Below the pieces are notes generated by a model, which was given only the letters and a program-made list of their open reading frames with translations, was not told the DNA's origin and ran no database searches. Below, in pieces: positions 23,205 through 35,387 of a stretch of DNA of 64,000 nt. The stretch covers positions 37,397,934-37,461,933 of the forward strand of contig CM055819.1 in assembly GCA_029582265.1 (NCBI GenBank), read 5' to 3'. How positions within the stretch are numbered: the stretch's first letter is position 1; each line of letters starts with the position of its first letter. Made by a program: the position numbers and the translations under genes. This stretch comes from Zoroaster sp. YZ-2022 (Eukaryota > Echinodermata > Asteroidea > Forcipulatida > Zoroasteridae).

Positions 23205-24330
23205 ATTATTAGTATTATTTACAAGGCATACAACATTGACAATGGTTCATAGCACTGTGGAAATAATTTGTGTTTATTTAAGTATCTTTAACAAGCAAAA
23301 ACTGTGGTGTTAAATTAACACCAGTGGTTACTTGATTCTTCCATGGTGTTCATATTGGAAAAGCTGATCAGTATTAACATCACTCTTGTAGTAATACTCC
23401 AGTGTTTGTGGTGTGTAATGGGCTTACACCATTGTCATTAATTTTAAAACGACATTTTGTGAATTATTATATGTAAGCTGGTACGAAACACCTGTTGTCA
23501 TTTCAACTGACCTGTTGTCATTTTCGACAAAAAGTGAAATGTGTATAGAAAACAAACAATTTCTACGTTATAATAAATACAGAGATCGGAATGTATTTGA
23601 GACACAGAAATTCAACTTACAATTTGATTACGCAAAGTATGAATGCATTTGACGTTAAAAGGAAATGTACAAGATTGGTAATTACCAGAAATATAAAATA
23701 AACAAATACTTATGTACAAATATACTTGGTGTAAGTTTGGTACAAGATTCATCCTGATTTCTTCCCTTGTGCATCTTAGAGAAATTACCATGTCGAATTT
23801 ATAAAACGTTGCTGTCAGTCAACTTATTTGTCAATACATAAAAACAGAAAAAAGAGCAAAATTATTCGTTGTTTTCTCTAAAACGAGAGCACCTAATGTG
23901 ACGAAATGTTTACAAGTTAATTGTATGATATTTCTTGAAAACTAGAGGGTTGAACTAAACATACGTTGCCAAATACCAATGATGTACCTTCCTTTTAAAG
24001 ACAAAACAACATCAACTGAATTCTTAACATGGTGATTTGTGTATAAACCTCATTGATTCTTATCAAAAATTGATTTTTAAATTGAAATATGTGAGTAAAT
24101 TGAATTTACTCACATGTTACCAAATGTATATACAACCTATATTAGCTTGTTTTGATAGCAACAAATCCATATTAATGAAGGATACTAAACCTAATATTAC
24201 CTACACTGTCGGTATACAAACTATAACAATGCTGTTTATTGATTCTATCCATGGTATTTATATTCACGAATTACCGTATATCAACACAAAATGATGCAGT
24301 TTAGTTTTAACGGCGTATGCTTATGGGATG
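23205..24330. other. Non-coding, AT-rich
   Basis: No gene. A 27-bp palindrome lies at 24089-24115. The stretch 24145-24265 is distantly repeated at 24657-24720 and 25497-25575 (shared GGATACTAAACCTAATAT and GGTATTTATATT), so an old dispersed or tandem repeat is present. Confidence 0.5.
24089..24115. repeat. Perfect 13-bp-arm palindrome
   Basis: ATGTGAGTAAATT and its exact complement AATTTACTCACAT are separated by a single G. Confidence 0.9.
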
Positions 24331-24333
24331 CGT

Positions 24334-24678
24334 TTATTTCTTTGTTTTCCCCTCTACTTTCTTTTTGGCTTCACGCTTCATCCTTTGTATGAGTCTCAGC
24401 AATAGAGATTGCTCGAGTTTCACTGATTGCTCGAGACCATCTTTGTTGTGTTTGTAGTAAGTGTACGCCAGTGCCTCAGGGTTCACCGGCTCTTCGCCGT
24501 ACTTCGAAATCCCTGGACGTCGTCGTTTCCGCATTTGTCCCGATCGTTTCTGCCATACGGCGGCCGTCGCCCGCGCCGTTACACTACCCGAACCTGCGCC
24601 TGTTGCCTGTGCGTGTTTCCTCACAGGGCAGCGTCTCACGCATGTTTCATTCGTGTAACTTGTTTTGATAGCATTCAA
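24334..24678 (-). other. Unrecognised 114-codon open frame, Lys/Arg-rich C-terminus
   Basis: I do not recognise this product. The frame ends in a basic, helix-prone stretch (LLLRLIQRMKREAKKKVEG), preceded by a region with EPVNPEALAYTYY. The surrounding DNA is GC-richer than its neighbours (about 24460-24650), which could mean a coding exon or merely an inserted fragment. Related non-coding repeats on both sides (24145-24235 and 24657-24720) suggest that the GC-rich block was inserted into, or duplicated with, an older repeat. A chance frame is equally possible. Confidence 0.25.
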
Positions 24679-24699
24679 CCCATATTGATACTAAAAGGA

Positions 24700-25765
24700 T
24701 ACTAAACCTAATATAGATATTTCTCGGCAAATTTCAAAAAAAAAATTGGGGGGGGGGGTAATTTTCGTTAAAGAACGTTCAAATTGACTCCGTTTTTTCT
24801 GATCAAATCAGTGTTTTTATATTGTTGCGTTAATTAAAAATATAGACATTATATCTTTCCTGTCATTCACAACTGGGTTTAGTTAGTTCTATTTAATTTT
24901 GTTTTGCATTCATGTCTTCAGTTGACTCATCCTGATATTGTATTATTCACACCTTTTCGCGATTGATTTTTAAAAAAAACTTTGGCCTTCATTTAATTTT
25001 CGAAACTTCTTTTGTGTCGCTATCCAATTTCGTGATTTTTCTTCCAATGTCAAACAACTGAAAGTACCAAATAAGAATCTGAGTTTCCCTACGGGGTCAT
25101 CTTGTGTAATAAAAAATGTTTCCCTTTGCAATGTTTCCACGTCATTATTTTTCATTTCCATTGAGTTTTTGCTTTGTTTGTTTGTTTATTGCGGGTGCTT
25201 TATGAAGACAGTTATGAAAGGAATCTCTTTTAAAATTCATACCCGTGCCTGAAAATTTAATGTAAAATGGTGACAAATGAAGGCCAATTTATCAAAACTG
25301 AATTCATGATCAACAGTTTGCAACTGGTTCTGATTAAATTTAATGAACACAGTGACACTAGAATGACGATAGAATGCTCAACTTATGAAATTAAATGTAT
25401 CTTTTTGCTGATTGAATGATGATGTAAAGGAACATTCATTTTCAAATGGGTCGGGTATTAAATTGAATGAAAAAGGTTTGAAATTCGCAGAGAAAACCTA
25501 TGATACCTACATTGGGGGTACACAAACAACAACTGTGATGTAAATATTGATTCTTCCAGGGTATTTATATTGTGACGGATTTACCAAATACCCCGGACTG
25601 ATTATTCATTGGTGGTCACCCAATTGAGTGCGGTACTCCTTTCAGAAGAACCAAGACCGGTGATGCAGGCCCGTTGTGCGGAAATGTACCGCCAAACAGA
25701 CAGACAGAACAGACCATGGACAGGACAAAAATGTATAAGGAATTACGATATAGCCTGTTTTATTA
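24700..25765. other. Non-coding, AT-rich
   Basis: No gene seen. A G-run near 24750 and a repeat of the 24-kb segment at 25497-25575 are the only notable items. Confidence 0.5.
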
Positions 25766-25768
25766 GTA

Positions 25769-25814
25769 AATGAATCACTACGTGAGAACCAAGGTTCTCA
25801 CGTAGTGATTCATT
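25769..25814. repeat. Perfect 22-bp-arm palindrome
   Basis: The left arm contains GAATCACTACGTGAGAACC; after a 2-nt AA spacer the right arm is its exact complement out to AATG/CATT. The total is 46 bp and it would form a stable hairpin or cruciform. Confidence 0.95.
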
Positions 25815-25819
25815 TTGTT

Positions 25820-26600
25820 CTATCAGTTCATTAACCCAGTACCCCAGCCTGCGCAACCTGAACCTAGCGCTATTCTGTAGTGCAGCCTCATGCAGCACCC
25901 TTGCCCCAACTAGCCTGCCAGCTACTGGTGTGCCCCCGGCTTGGATCCTCTGCTTGTAGCCTCCAGGCTACGAGTGCCTTCTGGATCAGAAACTAACCCT
26001 AGTTCCTCACTTGGTTTCACACCGTGGTCCCACTCCGTACTTTATTCCCGGCTATTCCCATTGTCTCATGCTCGATTCGAGGTAGCACACACTTGCTGTA
26101 TTCTCCTGTACTCTGGAGCAAGCACTTGCACGTCCGTCCCAGACAATCTGATCCAACCAGCAACTGACGTTCGTTGGCCGTGCGCACACTGCATGCTCAC
26201 GGCACGAAATGCTCTACCGCACTCTTCAGTACGAATAGTGGGTAGTGGTGAATGCGCCGCTCGCGCTCGCCTTGCGCAAACCATAGTTCCATTTGCGTTA
26301 CAGTACAGTTCAGTTTTAATGGCGTAGACTTCTGAGATTTGTTTATTTCTTCTTTATATTTCGAAATATTTCAAGGTTGAGTAAGGTTAAGTAAGGTTGA
26401 GTAAGGTTGAGTAAATATATTTGTCAGTGTATTCACTCTTTACATGTTTACACTAGGCCTAAAGTCATTCAAGCCTAATTTGCTTCTAAAGTTGGAAAAC
26501 TAATAAAATTATTATTATTTAAAAAAATTCATTATGTTGTAAACATTTATACTTTCTGCAAAAACTGGGTTGTTAAAATAACATCAATGGTTTCAACCAG
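25820..26600. other. GC-richer block with one unrecognised frame, then non-coding
   Basis: 25941-26327 is open on the plus strand for 128 codons but contains no motif I recognise. Composition rather than a gene may explain it. 26370-26415 is a short tandem of GTTGAGTAAG words. CAGTTTTAATGGCGTA (26310) echoes CAGTTTAGTTTTAACGGCGT at 24298. Confidence 0.35.
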
Positions 26601-26609
26601 TGATGTAGT

Positions 26610-26740
26610 GCCTTGATGCTGAGTCTTGGCCTTAAGGCTTGATTTTGGCCTTGGCCTTAGCCTAAGGCTTGAGGGCAAAAGCCTTGGCCTTGGCCTTGAG
26701 GGTCAAAGCCTTGCAACCTTAGGGCCTTACTCTTCAAGGC
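26610..26740 (+). repeat. TTGGCCTTGAGG-type minisatellite, left block
   Basis: Irregular tandem words such as CTTGGCCTTGAGGGTCAAAG. The same type in the same orientation lies at 29045-29172, on the other side of the LINE. Confidence 0.8.
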
Positions 26741-27069
26741 CCATCGATTTTTGAATTTATCAGGTAAATTTGTTTGAAATTTTGCTTTTCTACAAGCATA
26801 CAACTTGGAGTCAGCTGTCTGCAAAGTCTGCAGTATCTGATGTAATCATGTTTTACCATGGAGGAGGTAAACCCTAGATTTGTGTGTTGATACACTTTCA
26901 CTTTTACAGCATCACATTTTGTTACCATGATAGTACATTTTGCTGCTTCCCCCAAAACAAAGCTATAATAATTTTCTGTATACGTGTACTTGTGGGGCCA
27001 GGGAGATATAATTATACTTAACTTGCATACAGTTATATGGGGTAGATAGAACATCATCTGATTTGTGCT

Positions 27070-28640
27070 GTGGACTGCTTTATTTATTTATTTATCGTAT
27101 GGTTCATACGAAGTTAACATGACAAGGTCAGGTTATGGATCCAGTTTAATGCAGACTGGTCGAGTTCACTTAAATTTCCATCACATCTGTAAATAATACA
27201 GTCATGAACGATGTGATGTACAGTCTGGTCATCATGACCACAGGTACATTTAGCGTTGTCACTTAGTCCCATGCGGAGCATGTTATGTCCAAATCGGCAT
27301 AGCCAGTTCTTAGTCTGTTAAGTTTGACCCAGCAGTGGCGAAATGTAGTTAAATATCCACGTCCTGGATTCTGATTCTTGCCACATAATATTCCGCCACG
27401 TGTTTAGTGCCCAAGTCTTTGGGTGCGATCCAGTGCTAATTTCTAGCAGTTTGTGGGCTTGTCGATGGAAACGATTTCTTGACGGCAGTCGAAGTTGTGG
27501 TGGGGGGTTTTGATTGGTGTTTGTCAACAGTATATAAAGCAGATGGGAGTCACACCCAGCGGCACGTCGCGCAAGAGCAAGGTATTGTTGTTGTCGTCTC
27601 ACTTCATAAGGGAACAATTCCACTGACTGACTGGAAGGTATTGAGTGGGAGTTGATCTGATACATCCTGAGATCATGCGCATGGTGTTGTTAAGGGCTAC
27701 GTCAATCTTGCTGGTGTGGAGGCTTGCCCATACCGGTGCACAGTACTCTGCAACAGAATATACTAAAGCTATTGCTGAGATTCGAAGAACGTTGTAGTCT
27801 GCGCCCAGGAAAGGCCTGCTAGTTGTCTAATGAGACAGTTGCGAGCGTTGGCTTTCTGTCCGAGGTGTGTGAGATGGCTTTGTATGTTACAGATCTGTCC
27901 AAAGTAACACCAAGATACTTGGGGAAATCATCATACGGGATGGTTGTGCCATTGCAAACGACTTTGATTTTGTATTTAGCCAGTCTAGTTGCTAAACAGT
28001 TTTGGTGATGTTAAGTCGGAGTCTCCAGTTTTTGAAGTAACGGCTTAAGGATTCCAAATCGGTGCCAAGTGTTGTTTCAAGCTTGTTAAAGTTTTTGGCA
28101 GAGGTTAGGAGTGCTTTGTCATCTGCGTAGATGTATTCGTTTGAGACAGTGGTTGGTAGGTCAGCAGTGTAAATGTTGAATTAAATCGGTGCGAGCACTG
28201 AGCCCTGCGGGATCCCGTTTTTCAGGAACCATTTTTTACTGGTTTCTTCGCCAACCGTCATTGTAAAGCTTCTGCTTTGTCATGAGAAATTTACTAAGGT
28301 TTTATCAGGTATAATTTTTTGTAGTTTTAGGGCAAGACCTTTATGCCATACCGTGTCATATGCTGCTGATAGATCAACCAGTACAGCACCGTTCTTGAGA
28401 CCTTTTTGGAAGTTGTCCTATATGTCTTCTGTGAGAGTGTTACTTGGTATGTTGTACAGCGTCCTGTACGGAAGACGGCCTGCTCAGGTGGGGAGTTGAG
28501 GATCCACAATGGGTTGGATACGATTGTATATTCTCCATTACTTTGTAGATTATGCACAGTAGGCTTATTGGACGGTAGCTGCCCGGGTCTTCGGCGGCCT
28601 TGTCCGGTTTGAGAATTCCATTACTTTAGCATGTCTCCAT
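27070..28640 (-). pseudogene. Decayed LINE reverse transcriptase
   Basis: Read on the minus strand, broken frames give successive motifs of a non-LTR retrotransposon RT. A DLSAAYDTVWH-type stretch lies at about 28340-28385, a GIPQGSVLAP-type stretch at 28190-28225, and the catalytic YADD at about 28118-28129 in EYIYADDKALL. Next comes a KYLGV-type stretch near 27900-27925 and a Cys/His-poor tail toward 27300. Several stops and frame changes separate the pieces, so it is non-functional. The 5' part, including any endonuclease, is missing. LINE group (Jockey/CR1-like) is inferred from the order of motifs only. Confidence 0.8.
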
Positions 28641-29044
28641 ATTTTGGGATTTTCTGAACTTTGATACAGGTGCTGAAGTAATCTCAAAGCCATTCAGTGG
28701 ATTTTGGTCCAAGATTTTTGACAAATTCTGGGTGATATAGTCTGGTCTGTTTTAGGTAATGCTAATATTTCTAACCATGATGGCTCCAGAAAATAAATTA
28801 CTTCCATGTTACATAATAACGAGGTAACATCAGTTAAAACAGCCGTTCTTAGATCCCCTTTGTTATACTCGGTTTAGATTAATGTGCATCTGTATGGAAG
28901 CAAACAATTCTTTTGTTATTATTTAAATGGCATCCACGAAGACCTGAACATCTACTCGGTCATATATTTGTACGTGAAGTTTGTATTCGTATTTGAGCGA
29001 TTCGTTATGATGTGACATGTTTTTATATTAGTAGTAATTTTATA

Positions 29045-29172
29045 CTAGAGGGCCTTGGCCTTGAGGGTTAAGCTCTGGCCTTAGCCTTAAGGCTTGAGGT
29101 CAAAGCCTTGGCCTTGAGGGTCAAAGCCTTGGCCTTTGGGCCTTAGCCTTGAGGATCAAATCCTTTGCTCCA
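29045..29172 (+). repeat. TTGGCCTTGAGG-type minisatellite, right block
   Basis: Same repeat type as at 26610-26740 (GGCCTTGGCCTTGAGGGT and variants). The two blocks bracket the LINE, as if the LINE had split one array. Confidence 0.8.
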
Positions 29173-29174
29173 AC

Positions 29175-30130
29175 ACTGGTTTCAACTTTCTTGCCCAATA
29201 TGAACACCACTAATGTAGTTTTTAAGTTCATAAAGAGCAGCATTGGATTCATGGCATGCCCTTTTAGGTAATGTAAATGTTACTAATCTGAGAGATTACC
29301 AAACGTGTATGGGTGCACCGAAAATAAATAGTGACCAAATTCATGTGCCAAGCTCATTATCATAATTTATATGAACTGAAACAAATCTTAAAACAGATCT
29401 GAGGTCCATACATTTGAGGGATTATGTAAAAATGGTCCAATGTCATTACCTGGGATCCTTTACTTCTAACTTTTAATACTGTTGCAATCCCAGGGGGACC
29501 AACAAATAACTATTTAGAAGACGAGACAGATGCTTATCATGCACCGAAATTGACACTTATGTACAAGAACTATTATTATTCACTAAGAACTGCAAATGAG
29601 CAAATATGTGTTTAGACTGGCAGAGGATGACAGGGTCACATCTGGACATTATAACCGGTCTAGTTGTTGTGATATGGAGAGTGTGTGAGTGGTGTTACTG
29701 AGTGTGCTTGGCCACAAACCAGGGTTTGTTCCTGCTGGAGTCTTCTCCAGGAATAATAACCGAATAGCTAGCTTGCTCAGCCTGCCTTTATATAGGTTTT
29801 TGGGGCTGAAACATTTGTAGAATGTCGATTCCCATAGTGATGACTATGCATTCGTGTACCATTCTCATCGCTTGGGATTTAGGTGAAAATAACTCACTCT
29901 GAATGTCCAAGGCTGTTTTCTTACGAGATCGTAGCTGGGATCGTAGCGCAGCTATGGACTTACATATAGTGAGGTCACTTTGTGTTCACAGTGATATAGC
30001 TGTGTGTGGTCATGTTACAGTTCATAGGTGTTTGGACTCTTGAAACAGAAAGATCTGGGGAGATTGCTATGTGCAAAGATATATTGTGTGTATAATCATA
30101 ATGGTACAATGTATGCCTATTACACAGTCG
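29175..30130. other. Non-coding, no structure recognised
   Basis: Low GC, without open frames or repeat motifs that I could support. Confidence 0.45.
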
Positions 30131-30360
30131 ACACAATGGATCATTGTGCTGAGTAATTTACATGATAGAGTGTTTAAAACGGGAAGGTAACTCGGTGTGT
30201 AAAGTGATAGCCTGTACAGTGCATATAGGTGTTTGGGCCAGGTGTGAAACACGAATATGGGGAGAGATTGTACTTATGTTAGCTGTGTCTATGCCTCAAT
30301 GCATAGCAGCTATATGCACTACTAGGGTCATGTAGACAGTGGATCCATGTACTGAGTAAT
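30131..30360 (+). repeat. Diverged 88-bp satellite units (left of the 9.6-kb element)
   Basis: 30270-30360 contains TAGCAGCTATATGCACTACT and GACAGTGGATCCATGTACTG, matching the array at 39922-40655. A more diverged relative (ACAATGGATCATTGTGCTGA) is at 30135. The array therefore predates the element inserted at 30361. Confidence 0.8.
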
Positions 30361-30410
30361 CCCTTACGAAAATGTCCTGTGGTATTCCTGTGGTACTTCT
30401 GTGGTACATG

Positions 30411-30531
30411 TAGATACCACAGAAATTACCACAGGAAAAGCAAATATCATCAGAGTACCACACACATTTATGTGGTAATGCCAACGCTGGGTATCCCAGT
30501 CCTGTGGTATTCTTGTGGTACATGTAGATAC
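30411..30531 (+). repeat. 124-bp minisatellite unit left of the Gypsy insertion
   Basis: GATACCACAGAAATTACCAC through GGTACATGTAGATAC. The unit continues on the other side of the Gypsy element. Confidence 0.85.
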
Positions 30532-30784
30532 TAAACGATAAGCTGTTTTGAGTATAGTTTATTTAATAGTGCTCAACAGTTTCACTTGTACCGAGAGTAT
30601 AGGCATAGATGTTAACTAGTGGGAGTCTAGAGTTAGAGTGCCCGCGCCTGCGTGGTCCAGTCTAGACATGAGTCTAGTCATAACCTGTGGAATGTGGAGG
30701 AGTGGGGTTGCAGGCAACCTTGGCTACAGGCCAGGTCAGAGGTCATCCAGGGTTGTGCTAAGTGGCCATGAGCATATCATTACA
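30532..30784 (-). repeat. 3' LTR of Gypsy-2
   Basis: This matches 35142-35387 across its length with a few indels and substitutions. The shared landmarks are ACGATAAGCTGTTTTGAGTA and AGTGGCCATGAGCATATCAT. Confidence 0.92.
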
Positions 30785-31422
30785 TCTCCCTTTCTTCAGA
30801 TAAAACCAAAACAAAGTAGTGAAGGGATCAGCTTGGAATTTCTTGAGCAACATTTCAAAACAACACAAGTGGGAGATTAAAAACTAAAAAGCAAAACAAA
30901 TTTTAACACATCCATATTAAATTAGTTCTTGTGCCCAAAGTGGTATAGGAGTTCAGGTTCAGTTCAGTGTTCAGAGGCAATTACATGATGGTTCTTATAA
31001 AATTGAATGTTCTATCCACTACACGTATACATGCATTGATTATAGAGTCTCTAATCTACACATACAATGAAATAACTATTCAGTTATTATATCAACTTTA
31101 TCAGTTTTTAAGTTCTCATCCATGTATGAGTCATTGGGGAAACATTTTCAAGGTGTTTTGTGGATTTTATATAGTCTTTATATTTGGTAGTTGGTTTGAG
31201 GATCCGTCCTCGTGAAGATCGCTTTGGTTCATTGGAGTCCGGGATAGTGGGTACATTTGGTACTGATGGAGAAGCATGATTGGGACATGCGGTGGGTCAG
31301 TAAAATCATTGGGCATATCCAGGTCATCATTAGGTAGTGGGACCGTGATTTGGGGTTGTTTTTCGCTTGTTCGTTTGAGATGTTTTCGATTGCGACGATA
31401 AAAATGTCAGTCAATGTCAACT

Positions 31423-33890
31423 TCATACGATCGGAGGGCCACTTTTGCGAATACATGTGCCTTTTTTCCATTTGTTAGTGCCGGTTTGGGCTGGTACGCG
31501 GACCACATCTCCTGTGTTTAATTCTGGTAATTCCTTACCCGCGGTTGTGGTATTTGGCTTGTTGGGCCTCTGTTTGTCTGAAGCTTGGTTTTGACATTTC
31601 TGGAGATAGGGGGTTTGAGGAGCGTGACCGTTGTGGGGAGGAGGGTCTTTTGTTCGGCGTCCCATTAGGCGTTGTGCTGGGGAGGATCCGAGTCCTTTCC
31701 GTGGGGTATTTCTCCAGTCAAGTATGGCTAGGTAGGGATCTTGGTGGTCAGATTTCGCTTTGCTCAATAGCGACTTTGCGGTTTTCACTGCGTTTTCAGC
31801 CTGCCATTAGACTGTGGGTAGCGTGGGATCGATGTATGTTTTAATGTCCGTCCTTGGTGAAATTCTGAATTCTGCAGATCGAAATTGGGGACCATTATCA
31901 CTATGAGTGTGTCGGGGATGCCATGACGCGCAAAAAGAAAGACTTCAGGCTGATTATGACATTGGAGCTCAGTGTTGAGGGGAGGTGTTGAACTCAAAGA
32001 AGTTGGAGTAGTAGTTGGTGGCGATTATGTAATCTTTGCCATCTAACATGAACAGATCGACTGCTACTGTGGACCAGGGGCGGTCAGGGATGCCATGGTT
32101 TTTAGTGGCTTTGGTTTGTGTGCGACTGAACGCGACTGAAACCGTACCCATGATGCGATTTTGTCTTTGATCTCAGCATTCATACCAGGCCAGTAGATAA
32201 CATCTCTGGCTCTACGAAGACATCCTTCAATGCCAATATGGACTTGTATGTATTCTGTCAATCATGTCATGACGCATTGAGGAAGGAATGACGACTCTGT
32301 GTCCGCGGAAGAGAATTCCATCTTGGGCAGAGAGCTCGTCTCTGAGTTGAAGTACGGCTTTATACTATCACAAACTTGTGTGCGATTGTCTGGCCAGCCT
32401 TCATAAACAGTGTCATTAGCGAGCGCAATACTGCGTCATCGTGCGTTTGCGGCGTATTTCCGCGAGAACGAACATCCGAGATAGCGATATTGGAGCCATG
32501 TTCACTTTCTCGATGTCGTGGATTAGATCGTAGTCTGCATCCATCAGACGAACGTCGTAATGTCATTAGAGACTGAGTGTGGGATCGTTGCAGATATGCC
32601 CTACTCAGCGTATCAGCGATGTACATAAGCTTGCCAGGCTTATAGCGTACCGTTATAGCGTTGAAGCCGTTTCGGAGCAGCGTGTATAGGTTTGGTCATG
32701 ATGCTCACGAGAGGTTTGTGGTCACCGTTCTACATTGGAGGTCGCGTCCATAGATGTATTGGTCAAACCGCTCACAACCGAATACAATAGCGAGCATTTC
32801 TTTTCAATTTGTGCATAGTTCTGTTCAGTTGGTGTTAACCCTCGAGGCAAACGCAACGGCTGTCCATCTTGTAGTAGGGGTTGCCCCAAGCCCGATTCTG
32901 ATGCGTCACACTGTAGTCACTTCCTTAGTGACGCTCATAGTAGCGTAGTACGGGATGGGTGGTGATGAGTGTTTTGATCTCTGCGATCGCTTTATCGTGC
33001 TCATCAAGCCAGTGCCAGGCAATATCTTTGTTTTCTAGTTTCAGAGGCTCAGTTACTGTAGATAGATGAGGGAGGAATTTGTCGATAAGTTCACCATCCC
33101 AAGAAATCGCTTTAGCGAGGGAACATCAGTAGGGTTTGGCATTTTGAGTATTGCCTCCATTTTCGCGGGGTTTGGCTTTAGGCCAGCAGGGGTCAGTAGA
33201 TGTCCGATGTATGGGACTTCAGCGAGTCGGAGTCGCTTACTTTCTATTCCCAGCTTGAGGTTACATTTTCGAGCTCTTTGCAACACCCATGGAGATTACG
33301 ATCATGGTCTTTTTTCCGCTTTTCAGTAGTGTCGCCCTCACCACAGACAAGTATATCATCAGCAATGACAGATACAACCATTAAGTCCTTCGAGTGTTTC
33401 GTCTATTCGACGCTGGTATTCCTCAGGGGCAGACGAGATTCCGAATGGCATCCGTAACCAACGGAACGGGCCCAAAAGGGGGGTGTTGAAGGTGGTGAGT
33501 CGAGAAGATTCGTCATCAAGTTTTACTTGCCAAAACCCATTTCTGGCATCAAGTACTGAGAAGATTTTGCTTTACTCAGTTTTGTAGCCACCCTTCTACA
33601 GTAGGGAGAGGGTAATGTGACCGTTTGATCGCTTTGTTTAGTTGCTGGGGATCGATACATATCCGCAGCTTGTTGGGCTTGATGACAGTCACAAGACTGG
33701 AGACCCAGTCTGTTGGTTCAGTTACTGGAGTGAGGACTTCATCACGGACCATACCATCTATAGCATGGCGTAGTTGGTCTTTGATTGCGATTGGCACTTT
33801 ACGAGGAGGGTGGACAACAGGTGAAACGTTAGGGTCAAGTTGAATGTGGTACGTACCAGGGAGACATCCCAGTCCTTGGAACACATCACC
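31423..33890 (-). pseudogene. Gypsy-2 pol: RT, RNase H, integrase (broken)
   Basis: Reading the minus strand, 33884-33576 carries the RT N-terminal part (LRICIDPQQLNKAIKRSHYP). The catalytic ADDILV lies in another frame at about 33341-33360, and 33286-33053 has the connection segment with YIGHLLTPAGLKP. 32626-32360 covers the end of RNase H and the spacer (IADTLSRAY). Integrase follows: zinc finger and bridge (CLRRARDVIYWPGMNAEIKD, 32261-32064), core with the first Asp in VDLFMLDGKDYI (32151-31969), a damaged second Asp region (31997-31785, NSEFHQG), YPQSNG, and a C-terminal part (31788-31423) with LNTGDVVRVPAQ. At least five frame changes or stops interrupt it. Confidence 0.88.
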
Positions 33891-34199
33891 ATATTTCTTT
33901 CAAGATAAGCTCTTTAGTGAGTGGCTTATATGTATCTACTTTGATTGCGCTCACCGTGTTGTCATCGGATATGTCATGCACGAGTACTTTGAGGAACCCA
34001 GACGCTGACAAGTTTCAGCGCTGAGCATTGGTGTGTCTTCTTTATCAACAACTTGGAAGTCAAGTTCATGAGTTGTATTGTTCCTTGTGCAGGGAGTGTG
34101 CATTTGCCAACAGGGTGCATCAAGCTACCATTGTGCATTCGTAGCTTGGCTTACTCTTCGAAGTGTGAGGTTGGAGGGTTACCCATCACTCTAGCATAG

Positions 34200-35130
34200 T
34201 CACTTAGGGGAGGAGATTGCAAGCAGCGCCGCTGTCAAGTTGGGAAGCGTATATAATCAGAGTTATTTACCTTCATGGTGACAAACAGCCGTTTAGGATC
34301 TCCTTCGCCAAGGTTGTTAACAGTGCCAATCTGGTAGGTGTATTCATCATCCTCATCGTCGTATGCCCCAACTAGTTTCAGATGTTTGTGGCGAGACGGT
34401 GTTCTCTGAGTCTTAGATTTGCACTTCACTGCAAAGCGATTTTTTTCCATTGCATTTAAGTATTTTACCAAATGCCGGCATTTGCTTTTCTCCATGGGAT
34501 GGGTTTGCCCGCAGAAGAGACACTCTTTTGAGGAGGGGGTTTTTTCGTGGCGGTCGACGTTGCACGTGTGTTCGTACAGCACGAACTGCTTCTCACCTCT
34601 CATCGCGACGGAGCTGCTGTTGGGCAGCTTCAGCCGCTCGAACAACGTCAATGGCCTTTTTCAGGTCCAGTGTAGACTATTTGAAGCAGACGCTCGGACA
34701 TGTGTTTTTTTATCCCGAGAACGAGTTTGTCTTCGATTAGTGACTCACGGAGATCGCCGTAGTCACAAGTGTCGCTGAGATTCTTAAGAGCTGTGACATA
34801 TTTGTCAACGGGTTCACCACTTCCTGGTTCCTTATGTTGAACACATACCTCTCGTAAATCGTATTCTTCGAGGAGGCCTCGAAATTTTCTCCAGTACGAT
34901 GGCGATTTTGACTTCGTCACCAACAGTTGTCCACTTGAATGTGTTATACAGTTCCACTGCTTCGTCTCCCCACATTGAGCAATGTAAACTCGCATTGTAT
35001 CGCCCTTGCTGGCAACATCGGTGGCCATTTCACAATTACTCCACCGTTGTTTAAACTTCTTCCAGGTCTGAGCTGGGTTGCCAGTGAGGAGTTGCAGTGG
35101 CTGGAGGAGGAGGAAGGCTATGGGCAGCCA
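34200..35130 (-). pseudogene. Gypsy-2 gag and protease start (broken)
   Basis: 35142-34648 and 34651-34235 are gag-like on the minus strand. An N-terminal part has PAQTWKKFKQRWSNCE, and a capsid-like part has CDYGDLRESLIEDKLVLGI. The zinc-knuckle-like segment is CLFCGQTHPMEKSKC. A retropepsin active-site motif QLDSGAACN is readable in a shifted frame at about 34205-34240. The frame changes near 34650 and 34235. Confidence 0.82.
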
Positions 35131-35141
35131 TTCTGACACCA

Positions 35142-35387
35142 TGTAACGATAAGCTGTTTTGAGTATAGTTTATTTAATAGTGCTCAACAGTTTCACTTGT
35201 ACAGAGAGTATAGGCATAGATGTTAACCAGTGGGAGTCTAGAGCAGAGGGCCTGCGCCTGCGTGGTCCAGTCAGACATGAGTCATAACCTGTGGAATGGA
35301 GGAGTGGGGTTGCAGGCAACCTTGGCTACAGGCCAGGTCGAGAGGTCATCCAGGGTTGTGCTAAGTGGCCATGAGCATATCATTACA
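35142..35387 (-). repeat. 5' LTR of Gypsy-2
   Basis: TGTAACG...TCATTACA, about 246 bp, paired with the copy at 30532-30784. It is the promoter-bearing LTR for the minus-strand element. Confidence 0.92.

Larger units (their letters stand above)
30532..35387 (-). mobile_element. Gypsy LTR retrotransposon, minus strand (Gypsy-2)
   Basis: Two LTRs of about 250 bp in the same orientation enclose gag-pol remnants. The target duplication GATAC is exact (30527-30531 and 35388-35392). On the minus strand, the sequence just inside the 5' LTR, TGGTGTCAGAATGGC, fits a tRNA primer site. The 3' LTR is preceded by a purine tract (GAAGAAAGGGAGA at about 30785-30797). The coding region is broken by many frameshifts, so it is not autonomous. 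Confidence 0.92.

Noticed and set aside
25941..26327. 128-codon plus-strand gene
   Set aside because: No motif, no splice or promoter support; GC-rich composition alone explains the open frame.
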